DNA of 64,000 nt from contig NC_051095.1 of assembly GCF_901709675.1 (NCBI RefSeq), positions 2,851,956-2,915,955 on the forward strand, written 5' to 3'. The stretch comes from Syngnathus acus. Lineage: Eukaryota; Chordata; Actinopteri; Syngnathiformes; Syngnathidae. Positions 21,887-32,600 of this stretch are shown here, one piece after another. The translations under genes and the position numbers were made by a program. The notes below the pieces were generated by a model that saw nothing but the letters and a program-made list of their open reading frames with translations, was not told the DNA's origin and did not search any database. Numbering within the stretch: position 1 is the first letter of the stretch; the number at the start of each line of letters is the position of its first letter.

Positions 21887-23389
21887 GCCCCCAAAAATAT
21901 TTCTTTTTCCAATTTGACAAGGAAATGAAGATGAATGATGAAGACTGAGCGTTCAAGACAGAAAATAATCAGTTTTCATAAACATCACATCCGTCACTTA
22001 ATAGATATCTTCCGTCTTTGCGGTTTGCCTCCTTTTTGCCTCCTCGTTTCTATAACTTAAATCCAGTCTGAACCATCCGACCCTATTTTCCGCTACAGGA
22101 AGAGGCGGAGGATTCCAAGAATCTTGTCCATGGCTGTCTTGCTAGTGTGAGCGGGCAGTGTTTCTAAAATAGGCGAGACATGATATAGCTACCTTGTGAT
22201 ATGACGACACAGTCACACGCGAGAGACAACGTGGCTGTTTGCTTTATTCGTGCCACGGAAACAGTAAAGCTGCATGAGAATCAAATCCACACGTCTGATA
22301 CCAACATTAAACCTCGTCGTCGTGCCCCTGGTGGAAGCGCTGCTATTAAAAGGCATCGATCGTTCCGGGAACTTCCCTCTGTGTAGGATGCTGTTATGCA
22401 GGAGGGGAGGGGGGGGGGGGGGTGCCTGCGGGGTAATGCAATATCACGCACACTTCAGTGACGCAAGTCGTCCACAGCATATACACTAGTCATGATGATT
22501 CATCGAGATAGTGACAATGCGGGAGTTGACCTTTGTCAACAATGGCTCACGTTTGATTGACCCTGAGGGCCCTTTTCGTAAGCGACACGGAAGGGTCACG
22601 ACCCCTCGGTCGGATGCAGTTTAATTTCAACAATAACCTCTCGCCGCAGGATTTTCCTTCCAGTTCTAATTTGCGGAAACGCACGCACACGCGTGCGTCT
22701 CGGCAGCTTTAAAGCTCAACTGCCGCTGCGTTGAAGTTAAGGGGACAATGTTGACAGATTGTTGCAGTTGTTTGCTCTCGCAGCGAGCTGTTTGCTTATG
22801 TCTGAGCCAGCGTGGGGAGAGGGAGACGAGGTACGTGCCGTGAGCCATGCTTCGTGATCAGAGGGATTGGGGTGGGAGGTGACGGGGTGGGGGGGAGTGT
22901 TGCGGTCACGACACGTTAGCCCCGCGTTCATTGCGTTAATTGGATTGAAGTTCGTCAGGGGCTAAAGCTGAGAGGCCACCTCCGGCCCGCTGCCGCCGTT
23001 CCTGTACGTCTCCATTTCTCATCGGCAATTGTGGGCTCGGAGCCAGTTAGGTCTCTGGCGCGACACAAGACAGGAAGCTGACATAAAAGAATGGAGGGGA
23101 GGGGCGAAGGGGGCTTTTAGGGACACCGGAGCCGAGGTAGGAGCCGCCGACTGGGGGCCGGAATTCCTTGCTTCGCCTTTTATGCGTCCACGGTGACAAG
23201 AATACGGTGACCTTGCTGTGATCCCTCGTCAATGGCCACATGTGAGTGGGCGGGGGGCATTTCAGGACAAGAATCAGGTCGCTGTGATTTCCCTGAAGAG
23301 CCAGAATCTCGCCCTGGCTACTACTTTATAATGGCTAATATAGTGGCTATACTGTATGATGTCGTCAATACATCAAACAATGGTCACTT

Positions 23390-23760
23390 GGGCTTGAACA
23401 GACTAGTCGACTCCAACTTGACTAATCACTTAGCATCTCGTCTTACCATTAGCCCATTTTTCATGTTTCTACGCCAGTCTGTCAAAATTCATCGCTATAT
23501 AACGTTGGGTTGTCGGGTTCACTGACACCTTTGACTAATCGACTTCAACTCGGCTTTCATCACATTAGCGCCGACAGCCAAAAAAAACCTCTTAACGGTC
23601 GGTAGAAAAACATTGATGATTTGCATTGATACAAAAACAGCAGCATATCATAACATGGTTGTACCGTAATACTACTTTTGCCTAATCGACTCGAACATCA
23701 ACTTATCGACCTCTATTTGGCTGTCATTGAGTTATGAAGCAATGACAAACAAAAAAAAAT
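23390..23760. repeat. diverged interspersed repeat with GACTAATCGAC motifs
   Basis: Recurring segments GACTAGTCGACTCCAACTTG (23401), GACTAATCGACTTCAACTCG (23533) and CCTAATCGACTCGAAC (23681) are followed by GCTTTCATCACATTAG or GGCTGTCATTGAG. They look like decayed copies of one element. Confidence 0.45.
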
Positions 23761-24710
23761 CATCAGTCGTGCAGCCTTTTATGGTCACTAGAAGAAAAAA
23801 AAAAGACTGCTTTGTTTGTATTCGTTGTGTAAAATGTAATTAGAGGCGCCCGAGTAGTGTTCCAAAACATCCTTGGCGTCCATGCGACAGACAGATTTGA
23901 GTAGCGCCACTTCCTCGTGGTGGAAGCTCGTCAATTGTCACACATTTTCCTTTCTCGACTTCCTCTAAACACTCGAGCTGTGACCTGTATTCTTCACATC
24001 GCTAGAGTGGCTATTGACTGAGTATGGCACTGAGATTACACGTTATGAGAGAGTTCTGTTTAACATCTCCAAAGAACAAACAAAACACTATTTGATGAAC
24101 CGTGTCCACAATTACAGTCAGAACATGTCCAAGTCGAGGAAATCATGGCAATGATTGACTTGCATTCTTTGTATGACTCATTCAAAACAGACCTGTGCCC
24201 CCCAATTTTTTTTATTTTTATAAATTACTTGCAATTAAGGCTCAGTCAGTCATTGGTGCTCCAAAAACATGAAATACACAAGTTAAAATATATATTTTTG
24301 GTATGTTTTATGAGACGATGCTGTCAGTCAAGCTTACACAACAAGCAGTAAAGCTCAGATTGATTTCATTCCTTCTGAGAGCAATGAGTTGAATGAGTTT
24401 GAATGACATGCTAGCCTAGCTCTACCATTACGTCCGGATTGCATTTACTCAGTTTTGTTTTTACACTCGGGAAGAACTTTAGAATTAAATTGGTTTCAAT
24501 TTGGTTGGAGAAGCTCTCCCTCTCCAGACAGGGCATAACTACACGTGCGACACAATGCACAGTTATCTTATTTAATGCTTTATTTATGTTACAATGGAAA
24601 AATGTACTTTCAATGCTATATTTTTTTTTTCAGGGAGCAATTCAGCGGGAGCTGCCTGGGGATGAACCGAACCAAGGTGCAGAGGGGCCGCCACATTGGC
24701 CACTACACTG

Positions 24711-24724
24711 CTCCCCCCTGCTGG
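24711..24724 (-). promoter_or_regulatory. CTCF-like motif, reverse orientation
   Basis: The minus strand reads CCAGCAGGGGGGAG, one mismatch from CCASYAGRKGGCRS. It lies about 450 bp upstream of ufsp1 and faces the forward motifs at 13757 and 15522. Confidence 0.4.
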
Positions 24725-25181
24725 AACTCCAGAGAAATGCAAAGTTGGTGCAAACACCTGGGCAATATTTAATCAATTTCTATGATTACAATGTGGTTAT
24801 ACTTTTTGTGAATTTCTTGTTCGTCAGTTTTTGTTTAATCCGTAGGCAACACTGGTTTATTACAGTTAAAGAAATGACTTGATGACACTTACCGCCTACA
24901 TTAAAACGTCTTTTTTTTTTAAAGAAAAATAACTGATAAACTAATAATAATAAACCGAAAATTATGTTCTTATTTTGTGACAGACAATTATTTTCTTATT
25001 ATCTTTATTTTGACATCATTGTAGGAACGAATATTCGCCGGAGTTTTGCTACAAGGACACGGAAGAAGAATACAGTTGCACCAAAACAGGAAGTCGATGC
25101 AAGCGAGTCATTTCCGCTTTTGAGACTGAGAAAACACGGTAGAGTGCTTTGGACCGGAGCAATCACACGTCGAGAGGAGAG

Positions 25182-25898
25182 ATGGAAATTGATTGGGGTG
25201 GAAGCGCTACTGGAAATGGAAATGATATGACGAAAGAGACAATTCTTTTGACAAACGTCCACACTGATCTGCCGCTCCCTATTGCAGAGCCTCTTAAAAC
25301 GAGCCTCGTTGAAGGGGACTACCAGTACTACCACTATGGTTGCGATGGACAAGATGACAGAGGTTGGGGATGTGGATACCGCACCATCCAGTCTATGGCT
25401 TCCTGGCTGGGATCTAATGTGAAACCTCAGGTCCAAAACAAACCTCCACCAAGCATCCCAGAGATCCAACAAGCCTTGGTGTCTATGATGGACAAACCGA
25501 GCTCATTTCTGGGTTCCAAGGAGTGGATTGGGACTTTCGAAGCCTCTCTGGTGCTCTCTTATTTTTATGATGTTCCCTGTAGGTTGGTGCACGTCAGAAG
25601 CGGAGGAGCAGAGCTGGAGCAGGTCGCCGTGGAGACGCTCCATCGGCACTTTAGCAAACACAGATGTCCCGTTATGATGGGCGGAGATAGGGACAACTCG
25701 TCAAAGGGGGTGATGGGGGTGTGCACTGGGGCCGCTGGGAGCTACCTGCTGATCGTGGACCCCCACTACTATGGAGGTCAGCTGGAGAGGGGAGAGGTGC
25801 AAAGACGAGGCTGGGCAGCATGGAAAAAATTGGCGTCTTTCAATCAGTCTTCTTTTTATAATCTCTGTTTACCTCAGATTGGTGGAAGCATCACTTAA
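25182..25898 (+). CDS. ufsp1: UFM1-specific protease 1
   Basis: Papain-fold cysteine protease (peptidase C78) that trims the UFM1 precursor and can remove UFM1 from substrates. The intronless frame gives 238 aa. The start is the first in-frame ATG (MEIDWGG); the frame is open somewhat further upstream without another ATG. Catalytic elements are all present: Tyr52 (oxyanion), Cys64 in RGWGCGYRT, and Asp193/His195 in DPHYYG. Other conserved blocks: PSSFLGSKEWIGTFEASLVL, PVMMGGDRDNSSKGVMGVC and SSFYNLCLPQ. The ~60-residue region carrying the catalytic Cys is intact. In human, UFSP1 is on 7q22 like POP7, EPO and GIGYF1, supporting orthology. AATAAA at 26404-26409 may mark the 3' end. Confidence 0.96.
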   Translation: MEIDWGGSATGNGNDMTKETILLTNVHTDLPLPIAEPLKTSLVEGDYQYYHYGCDGQDDRGWGCGYRTIQSMASWLGSNVKPQVQNKPPPSIPEIQQALVSMMDKPSSFLGSKEWIGTFEASLVLSYFYDVPCRLVHVRSGGAELEQVAVETLHRHFSKHRCPVMMGGDRDNSSKGVMGVCTGAAGSYLLIVDPHYYGGQLERGEVQRRGWAAWKKLASFNQSSFYNLCLPQIGGSIT

Positions 25899-26410
25899 AC
25901 TAGAAAATGGAACATGTGTGGGGCCTATTTATTGAAGTAAATGATGTACAAATTTTGTTCAGTTCAATTGTGTCTTTCAAACGTAATGTTAATTTAAAAA
26001 ATGCACAGGTGACAGTGAGAAAGGAATTACAATACACCCCGAATACCACTAATATGAATGCAACACTGTTTAGGTTTGGTATATGGTGCAAAATAGCATA
26101 TCAAGTACAAGGACAAGATTTAAAGTAGTTGAAATACCTGCGACATTTTAGGTTGCTAAATCTGTCAGCAAAAGTCATCATCTTGGTTTTTCTCACGCCA
26201 GCTCTCGCGATACAATCTGGAAGTTGTAGAATTTGTTTGTTCTCCGAAGTTTAACTAATGATAATACTGTACTTATTGATCAACAGTGCCCTCTGTCGAC
26301 CACAAATCGCTACTACAGGGCTAGCCTTTGGTCAAGTTTATCCTTTGATTTTGCTCTCTCTTTTTTTTAGCCAGATAAAGTTGACCTGTGCGCAAGAAGT
26401 TGGAATAAAA
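25899..26410 (+). terminator. ufsp1: ufsp1 3'UTR and polyadenylation signal
   Basis: Non-coding, AT-rich sequence after the TAA stop, with AATAAA at 26404-26409 as the likely signal. No other gene seen. Confidence 0.45.
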
Positions 26411-26695
26411 ACAAAGTACACAATGCCGATCGTGCATTTGCTGCAGTGTTTCTTAATACCCAGTTTGAATTAAGGCAGTTTAAAACAGCTGTGGTAAATG
26501 TGGTAAAAATACTTTTTTCGACTTTAAATTGATTTTTCAGATTCCTGTACTCCCTACACCTGTACTACTTTCCTCTAAGTATGAGTACTATCTCACTAAG
26601 ACAAACTTGAGTTTTCTTCCAGAATAGCAGCTTTAGATCTGCTATTACGAAAACCACATCACTATACGCGTGGCAGGTAAATTGAGCACTCTAAA

Positions 26696-26709
26696 TTGTC
26701 CTCTAGTGG
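26696..26709 (-). promoter_or_regulatory. weak CTCF-like motif, reverse orientation
   Basis: The minus strand reads CCACTAGAGGACAA, two mismatches from CCASYAGRKGGCRS. It lies upstream of gigyf1. Confidence 0.25.
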
Positions 26710-26779
26710 GATTATGTGTGTAACTTGTTTGTTTTATAAAAGATTTAGAGGAATCTTATATTGTCTGATGGGAATGTCG

Positions 26780-27311
26780 CCCCTACCAACATGGCGGCCG
26801 CATAATCACGTCTGTCTTCATATATGACTTACCACGTTAAAACGAGAAATGAATCACTTCACAGCGCGACACTAAACTTTTTCTCTGGTGTGCCAGCAAT
26901 ACACTATCGTAAAATCAGAACGTATATGTTTAATAGTCTTTGTCTTTCCTTTTTTCACACAAGTATTTGATTACAGACTCGAATGCGAGTACTTTCGCCA
27001 CCTCTGGTTGGCCCGCCGCTGGTCGGTGTGCTGTCACGTGGTATCACAAGAACGGCCATGTTTCCGAAACACAAACAACAAGACTAGAAGGCAGCACACA
27101 CACACATACACACACACGCGCGCACACTGATGCGACCGTTGGAGGAAAGCGAGGAAGAACAAAAATACGACATTGGCCACGGAGGACGGCTTCCCGGGAG
27201 TACCATCGTGTCGAGAGAACGCGTTGACGAGTGTTCGCAGAGCGATGCGTGCAGTAAATCGGCTGTAGGCGACGCAGCCTGGCTGGTGGTTGCGATTCGA
27301 AACAAGTGAAG
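26780..27311 (+). promoter_or_regulatory. gigyf1: gigyf1 promoter and first non-coding exon
   Basis: A YY1-type element CAACATGGCGGCCG sits at 26788, an E-box in GTCACGTGGTA at about 27035, and CpG-rich sequence runs to about 27600. A strong splice donor (GTGAAG, then GTAAGC) ends a predicted 5'UTR exon at 27311. TSS is not determined. The promoter call rests on position, CpG content and these motifs. Confidence 0.5.
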
Positions 27312-29646
27312 GTAAGCCGCGCTCGGAGTGCGCCTGGTTCCTCATCGCCAGCTAGCTAGGTGGCTAGCTTTAGCCGCCGTGCTGTTAAACATGGCGTTGC
27401 GATACGCTGCTGACTTTTTGGGACTCCACGCGCTTGCTCTTTTATTTCCCTCTCCTCCCTCGCCCTCGTTTGGACTTTGCAAACGAGCGTTGGACGTTGT
27501 CGAGCTGGCGTACGAGCAGGCCCGAGGAGCCCGACACTCCGCCCCCCTTTCCGCCATCATAGCTGCTGGTGTCATTTGAACCTAAAGAGGCCTCGGCCAT
27601 CGACGCCGAGCTTCAATGCTAGTAGCTGCGCACAAATGGCTTTTTGCGCGATAACAACACCCTCACTCCATCTATGCCATCGATTCTTTCAACCCCCCCC
27701 CAACAAATACTAGTTTCACAACACCAAACAATATGCATCGCGTGAGTCACCGCGAGGTATTTGGTGGACGTTGCTGCTAGCTGTTTATTTTGCCACTAGT
27801 TCCCATTGAAGGTGCACCAGAGAGTGAAATCGGCTTTTAACGCCGCGTTTTGAAGTCGAAGTGCTTTGCAGAACAATCATGATCAAATACAAATGCGATC
27901 AAAAAAAGATAGCAAGCATCGAGATTGAACAAAGATATTTTCGCACTCAGCTGTGCTAAATTGTAAACTGCCTGGAAAGTCACTGTTACAATTCATGTCA
28001 CCCAATCAGTCAATGTCAAAAAGATATCTGTACATACATCGATTAGAGAAAAAATCAATTGCTCCAAATTCACACTTAATGTTCTTTTGATATCTGTAGT
28101 TCCAAGTGATTTGCAAACATATTTCCATGTACTGTGCTGTCAAATTGACATAATGTCCTGTTTTTGTAAAAGGGTTGAAAAGTATTAAATCGTTTTAATA
28201 AATCTGATTAATTCATTTTGAAAACAAATGTACTGTAATATGGTTGTGCACCGTGTCGGGATCATATTTTTTTACAAGTCGATACCCTTGGTTGGTCTTA
28301 TTTTTTTAATGATTATTGTCCAGTCTAAAGTGTTGAAAGTCAGGTGAAAAAATTTCCAATACAATGTTTATAAAAAAATCCCTTTGGAGATAGTCCAAAC
28401 AAATGATGCAACCACAGTAATAAATCACTTGAAAGGGGCATAGTCCTGTAACGTGTGTTCTCATTGTCAACAAAGCTAATAAAACAGAAGTACTTAAGAT
28501 TATCACAAGAAAAGTTGTGTCGTTTGCTAGCGGACAATTGTGGAACCAAGCTGCTTGATAGCTGACTTAAAAAAAGAACGATGGGCAAAATCTGTCAAGG
28601 ATTGGCTAACTGGATTTTTTTTTTGTTGCCGTGACATTTTTTTAAGGAAAATCGCTCCGCTCCAAGAGCATGATCGAGGTCTCTCCTCGTTTAAATACAA
28701 TTTTTGGGCTTCTGATTTCAGCGCTGGCCTGGAAATAAGTAGTTCATTTATTTATTTATTAATCATTTATTCTGCAATAGTTTGTGTGCATTCCTCAGAT
28801 AAACTGATGCCTTACGCCCCAAAAAATATGAACAGGCTGTAACGCATCAAGGCGTTGCTTATCAGTTCTTTTTCCTTTTCGTTCTTTTCCAGTGTCGCAA
28901 AGGAAAGGAGGACAGGAAGTCAAGGCGTTACCTGGAGGCTCGTCTCCACCAGTCCACATTTTAGCGAGCGAGAAAGGCGCCAAGCTAAGGGAAGGAAAGG
29001 AGGACGAGCACGGGGAAGACGAGTGCGAGTCGCATCTGCTCTCGGCAGCTGTTCAGCAGCCTGTTTTCTTTTTCTTTGTTTTTTTCTTTAGGGCTGTGAT
29101 ATTTTTTTTTTTAACGTTTGCTTTTTTTGATGAACAGGTTCAGGTTATACGTTTAAATGTGAGATCAAACTGCTGTAAAAAAGTCAACAAAAAGATAGAG
29201 CGCAAGAAAAAGAACGAAACAAATAATAGCAATTACTCTATTTTTGTTCCATTGATAATTTCCAAAGTTCCTTTTTTTTTTTCTTCTTCTTCAATGTTTT
29301 TACAACCTTAACGGGCTGTGAGTAGCAGGAGCTTCCATTCTCCAATCTTGTCGTCAAAGCCCTTCCTTACCAAGCACGGACTGATAACCTGGTACCCCTC
29401 AAGCACCTACAACTGGCAGCTATTCTTGTGGATGTGTATTTTTTGAGGTGGGAGGGGGGCGCCCTGTGACCACAGCTTAAGCACCACTCGGCCTTCAAGT
29501 CACCCCAAGCCTAACGAAACCAAGCCAGCTCCAGCCTGGTCCTGCCCAGTCCAGCCCCGCTCGCATATCTCTGGACGGGGTGAGCTTCTACGTGTACGTC
29601 AGCAACGCAAACGTATGTCGCTGACGACGATGCTTTTGCTTCGCAG
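27312..29646 (+). other. gigyf1: gigyf1 5' intron(s)
   Basis: Non-coding between the predicted 5'UTR donor and the acceptor of the start-codon exon at 29647 (GCTTCGCAG). An additional acceptor-like site (TCTTTTCCAG) ends at 28892 and could begin an alternative 5'UTR exon. No gene seen on either strand. Confidence 0.5.
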
Positions 29647-29673
29647 ATACTCACTTCTGCGTGGACGTGAAGA

Positions 29674-32600
29674 ATGACTGCTGAGACTCTCAATTTCGGC
29701 CCAGAATGGTGAGGCGGCGCGCGCTAACAACCGCAATAATGCAAATAATGTGTCTTGAAAAAAAGGAAATTTTTTGGTCCAAAAATGGTTCCGAGTAGGG
29801 GAGTAAACGTGCAATATTGCAATGTCGATATTTGGGAGATGACATTTTTTATTTAAGATTTTTTTTTTCTGGCGGCAAAATAAGCAGGCTCAATGAATAT
29901 GTATTGTTATTGAGGCTTTTATGTTTCTGCAAAGAACGAACAAAGGATGCATGAATTAGTAAAGTGAGTTGAGGGTTGATTTTTAAGCCGCCACCGAGGC
30001 TTCGTCACTTCCATTTCCGCTGGCGTCCTCCTCGCCAGTGGATGTTTGCGCAGCGATTAATGGGAGGTGTAGCCTGCCATTTGGTCACACTCCATTTCGT
30101 GCTGCGGCGAGCGTTCCTGGTCCACGGCCAGACGGGGGAATATTTCTCTCTCGCTCGCTCGCTCTCTGCACATCTGCAGCCGCTTGCCTCTCACTCCGGG
30201 CCCTCTTTCCCTCTGCTCTTCCCAAAAAAAAATGGCATCATGATTTGAATAGGTTGCTAAAGTGTAATAATCAGGAAAAAAAAAGATGATGAATGTTTGA
30301 TTGATCTAGTGAGGATACATTTTTTTGAACCCAATTGGCTTTGTGCTCCTGTTAACACCCTCTTCCACCACCACCACCTCTCAGAGGTACATATGGTTTA
30401 GATGTGGGCCTGTGAGTCAATAAAGCTCCTCTGAGAGGCAAGTGAATGGAGCCATTGTTCAGCTCCCAGGCTTGGAAGCCGGTCCTCCTCCTAGCAGTTT
30501 CCCTAACCCCCTCCCTCCCCCCCGCGCCGTCAAATTGGAAAGCTAATATATTACAAAGCAGAGTGCATTCATTCCAGCGTGGGGGGTGACGCTTGATTTG
30601 TGACAGAATGTGAAGTCAGCGATGGTTCTTGTTCGGCGAGCGCTGGTGTGTGTGTTTGTGTGTGTGTGCGCTTTTTGATTATACGGATGAAAACGTTCGC
30701 AGTTGCATATGAGCACATTTTTCTTGAATTCTTAAGGTGATCTTGTTTATTGTCTCAAAACTGATTTTTTTTTTGCTTGCATGTGTTGGTTAAAAAATAA
30801 ATAAGAGAAAAGACAATCGCGCATGAAAGTACAATATTGATTGGGGGCTATTCTTTACTCAAACCGCAAATTGACGCCAATGTTTCTCAGGCTCCGTGCA
30901 CTGTCCAGTGGGGGGAGTGTGACGTCCCCCCCTCCTTCCCCCGCCATGCCAAAGTACAAGCTGGCCGACTACCGCTACGGCCGAGAGGAGATGTTAGCAC
31001 TTTATATCAAAGACAACAAGGTAGGCTGCGCGTCGTAATGCGCTCGCTTTGTTTCGGGGTTTCCGCCGGTCCCCTGAAGGCAGGCTCCATTGTCGTTGCT
31101 CTTAGGTCCCAGAGGACATGCAGGATAAGGAATTTGCTGCTATTCTGCAAGATGAGCCCATGCAGCCCCTGGCACTGGTGCCTCTCACTGAGGAGGAGCA
31201 GGTCAGGTTCCGAACTCAAACGGCAGCGACGCGCCAAGGTGAGCCTCTCCGTTGGCTGGCATTCCTGACATTCCTCGCCCCGTTCTCCCCCCCCCCCCTC
31301 GCAGAGGAACTTCTCCATGTCTGTGAATAGTGTGGCTGTCCTGCGGCTCATGGGAAAGGGGGCGGGCGGAGCCGCCCCTGCCGGAGCGGTGCGAGGACGA
31401 GGCGCCACTCGAGGCAGCAGAGGTGCGATCACGAGAACGATTTGAATTATCGCAAAGCGCTCTGTTAAAAATAGACGACAATAACAAAAATGCGTTGGCA
31501 GCTATTTGGGGAAACAGTCAAGTGTCCGTTTCCCTCGTTTTTTTCCAGAATCTCGGTGGAGCTCGCTTTAGATGGCTTTGTCACATGCTTCAGTGTGTGT
31601 TTGTGTGTGAACAGGGCGGGGCCGCGGGGAAGGTGGATTCTACCAAAGAAGTATTGAAGATGCTGAGGTTGGTTTCGGGCGAAGCTCTAGAGAGATACAT
31701 CGTAGCCAGAGCTGGGACGACCGGTAAGGAAGTATAACAAAATAAATAATGAAAACTAAACAAATGATATACGTATATTATTCAATTTTTTAAAATGTTT
31801 TATATATGTATATATATTACATTTTTTATTATTTTTATATATATAAAGTCATTGTTATTCTTTTGCAAATGTACACTTTTCCTTCTTTGACGTAGCGCAT
31901 CTTAAAAACATTGAACAGGACTATTTCAGCCCTTTGCCAGCCTGCCATTGATTTGCTTCCTCGGCCCAATTTCAGTGGTGAGCGTCGATTTGAGAAGCCG
32001 CTCCGACGGGAGGTGGGCCGCCCAGGCTTTGAGGAGTCCCCCGGTCCCGGAGGCTCTGGAAGGAAGGAGCACGCAAGGGCCGACAGCGATAACTGGCGTA
32101 CGCTCCGGGAGGAGCAGGAGGGGGAGGAATGCGAGCCGGGAAGTAATTGGAGACTCGCTGGACCCCGCAGGGACGGTACGATGAACACAAACACTTTCGA
32201 TTTCCACGCGTGCGTGCGTCATGAGGTCCAAGCTGGAGTGACTTTGTTTTGCCAGATGGCGGTCCCCGCTCAGCAGGCTGGCGGGATCACGGCTGTCCAG
32301 GTGAGAGTCGTCGTCGCAAGTTCGACTTTGACTTCGGGGGTCCCGAGAACCAGGGCGGCCGCCGGCGCGCCGGCAGCGACGGGCCGGAGGACGACAGGGA
32401 CGGCCTGCCCGAGTGGTGCATGGATGAGGAGGATGGAGGAATGGGAACGTTTGACTCCTCTGGCGCCTTCATGCCTATGAAGGTGAGCGTGAGTCTTGCT
32501 TCCGTCTTACTGTCGGTCGAGCCAACCGCTGAATCTTTCCGTTCCCTCGGGGCGCCGTCTCCCAGAAGGCTGGCAAGGAGACAATCCTGGAGGACGAGTT

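Larger units (their letters stand above)
16844..25181. other. epo upstream / epo-ufsp1 intergenic region
   Basis: No gene recognised on either strand. The longest open frames (for example 20338-20772 and 18138-18398) are low-complexity-terminated and resemble no family I know. The epo promoter and first exon must lie in the left part. The region contains diverged interspersed repeats (17045-17130, 18460-18670, 23390-23760), an 87-bp tandem duplication (21709-21886), a GC-richer island around 22980-23240, and a CTCF-like site near 24711. Confidence 0.6.

Noticed and set aside
24634-24742. Exon-like block after a T-rich stretch ending in CAG, upstream of ufsp1
   Set aside because: Acceptor-like but neither frame matches UFSP1 or neighbours; part of it is explained by a reverse CTCF-like motif. 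It could at most be a 5'UTR exon.
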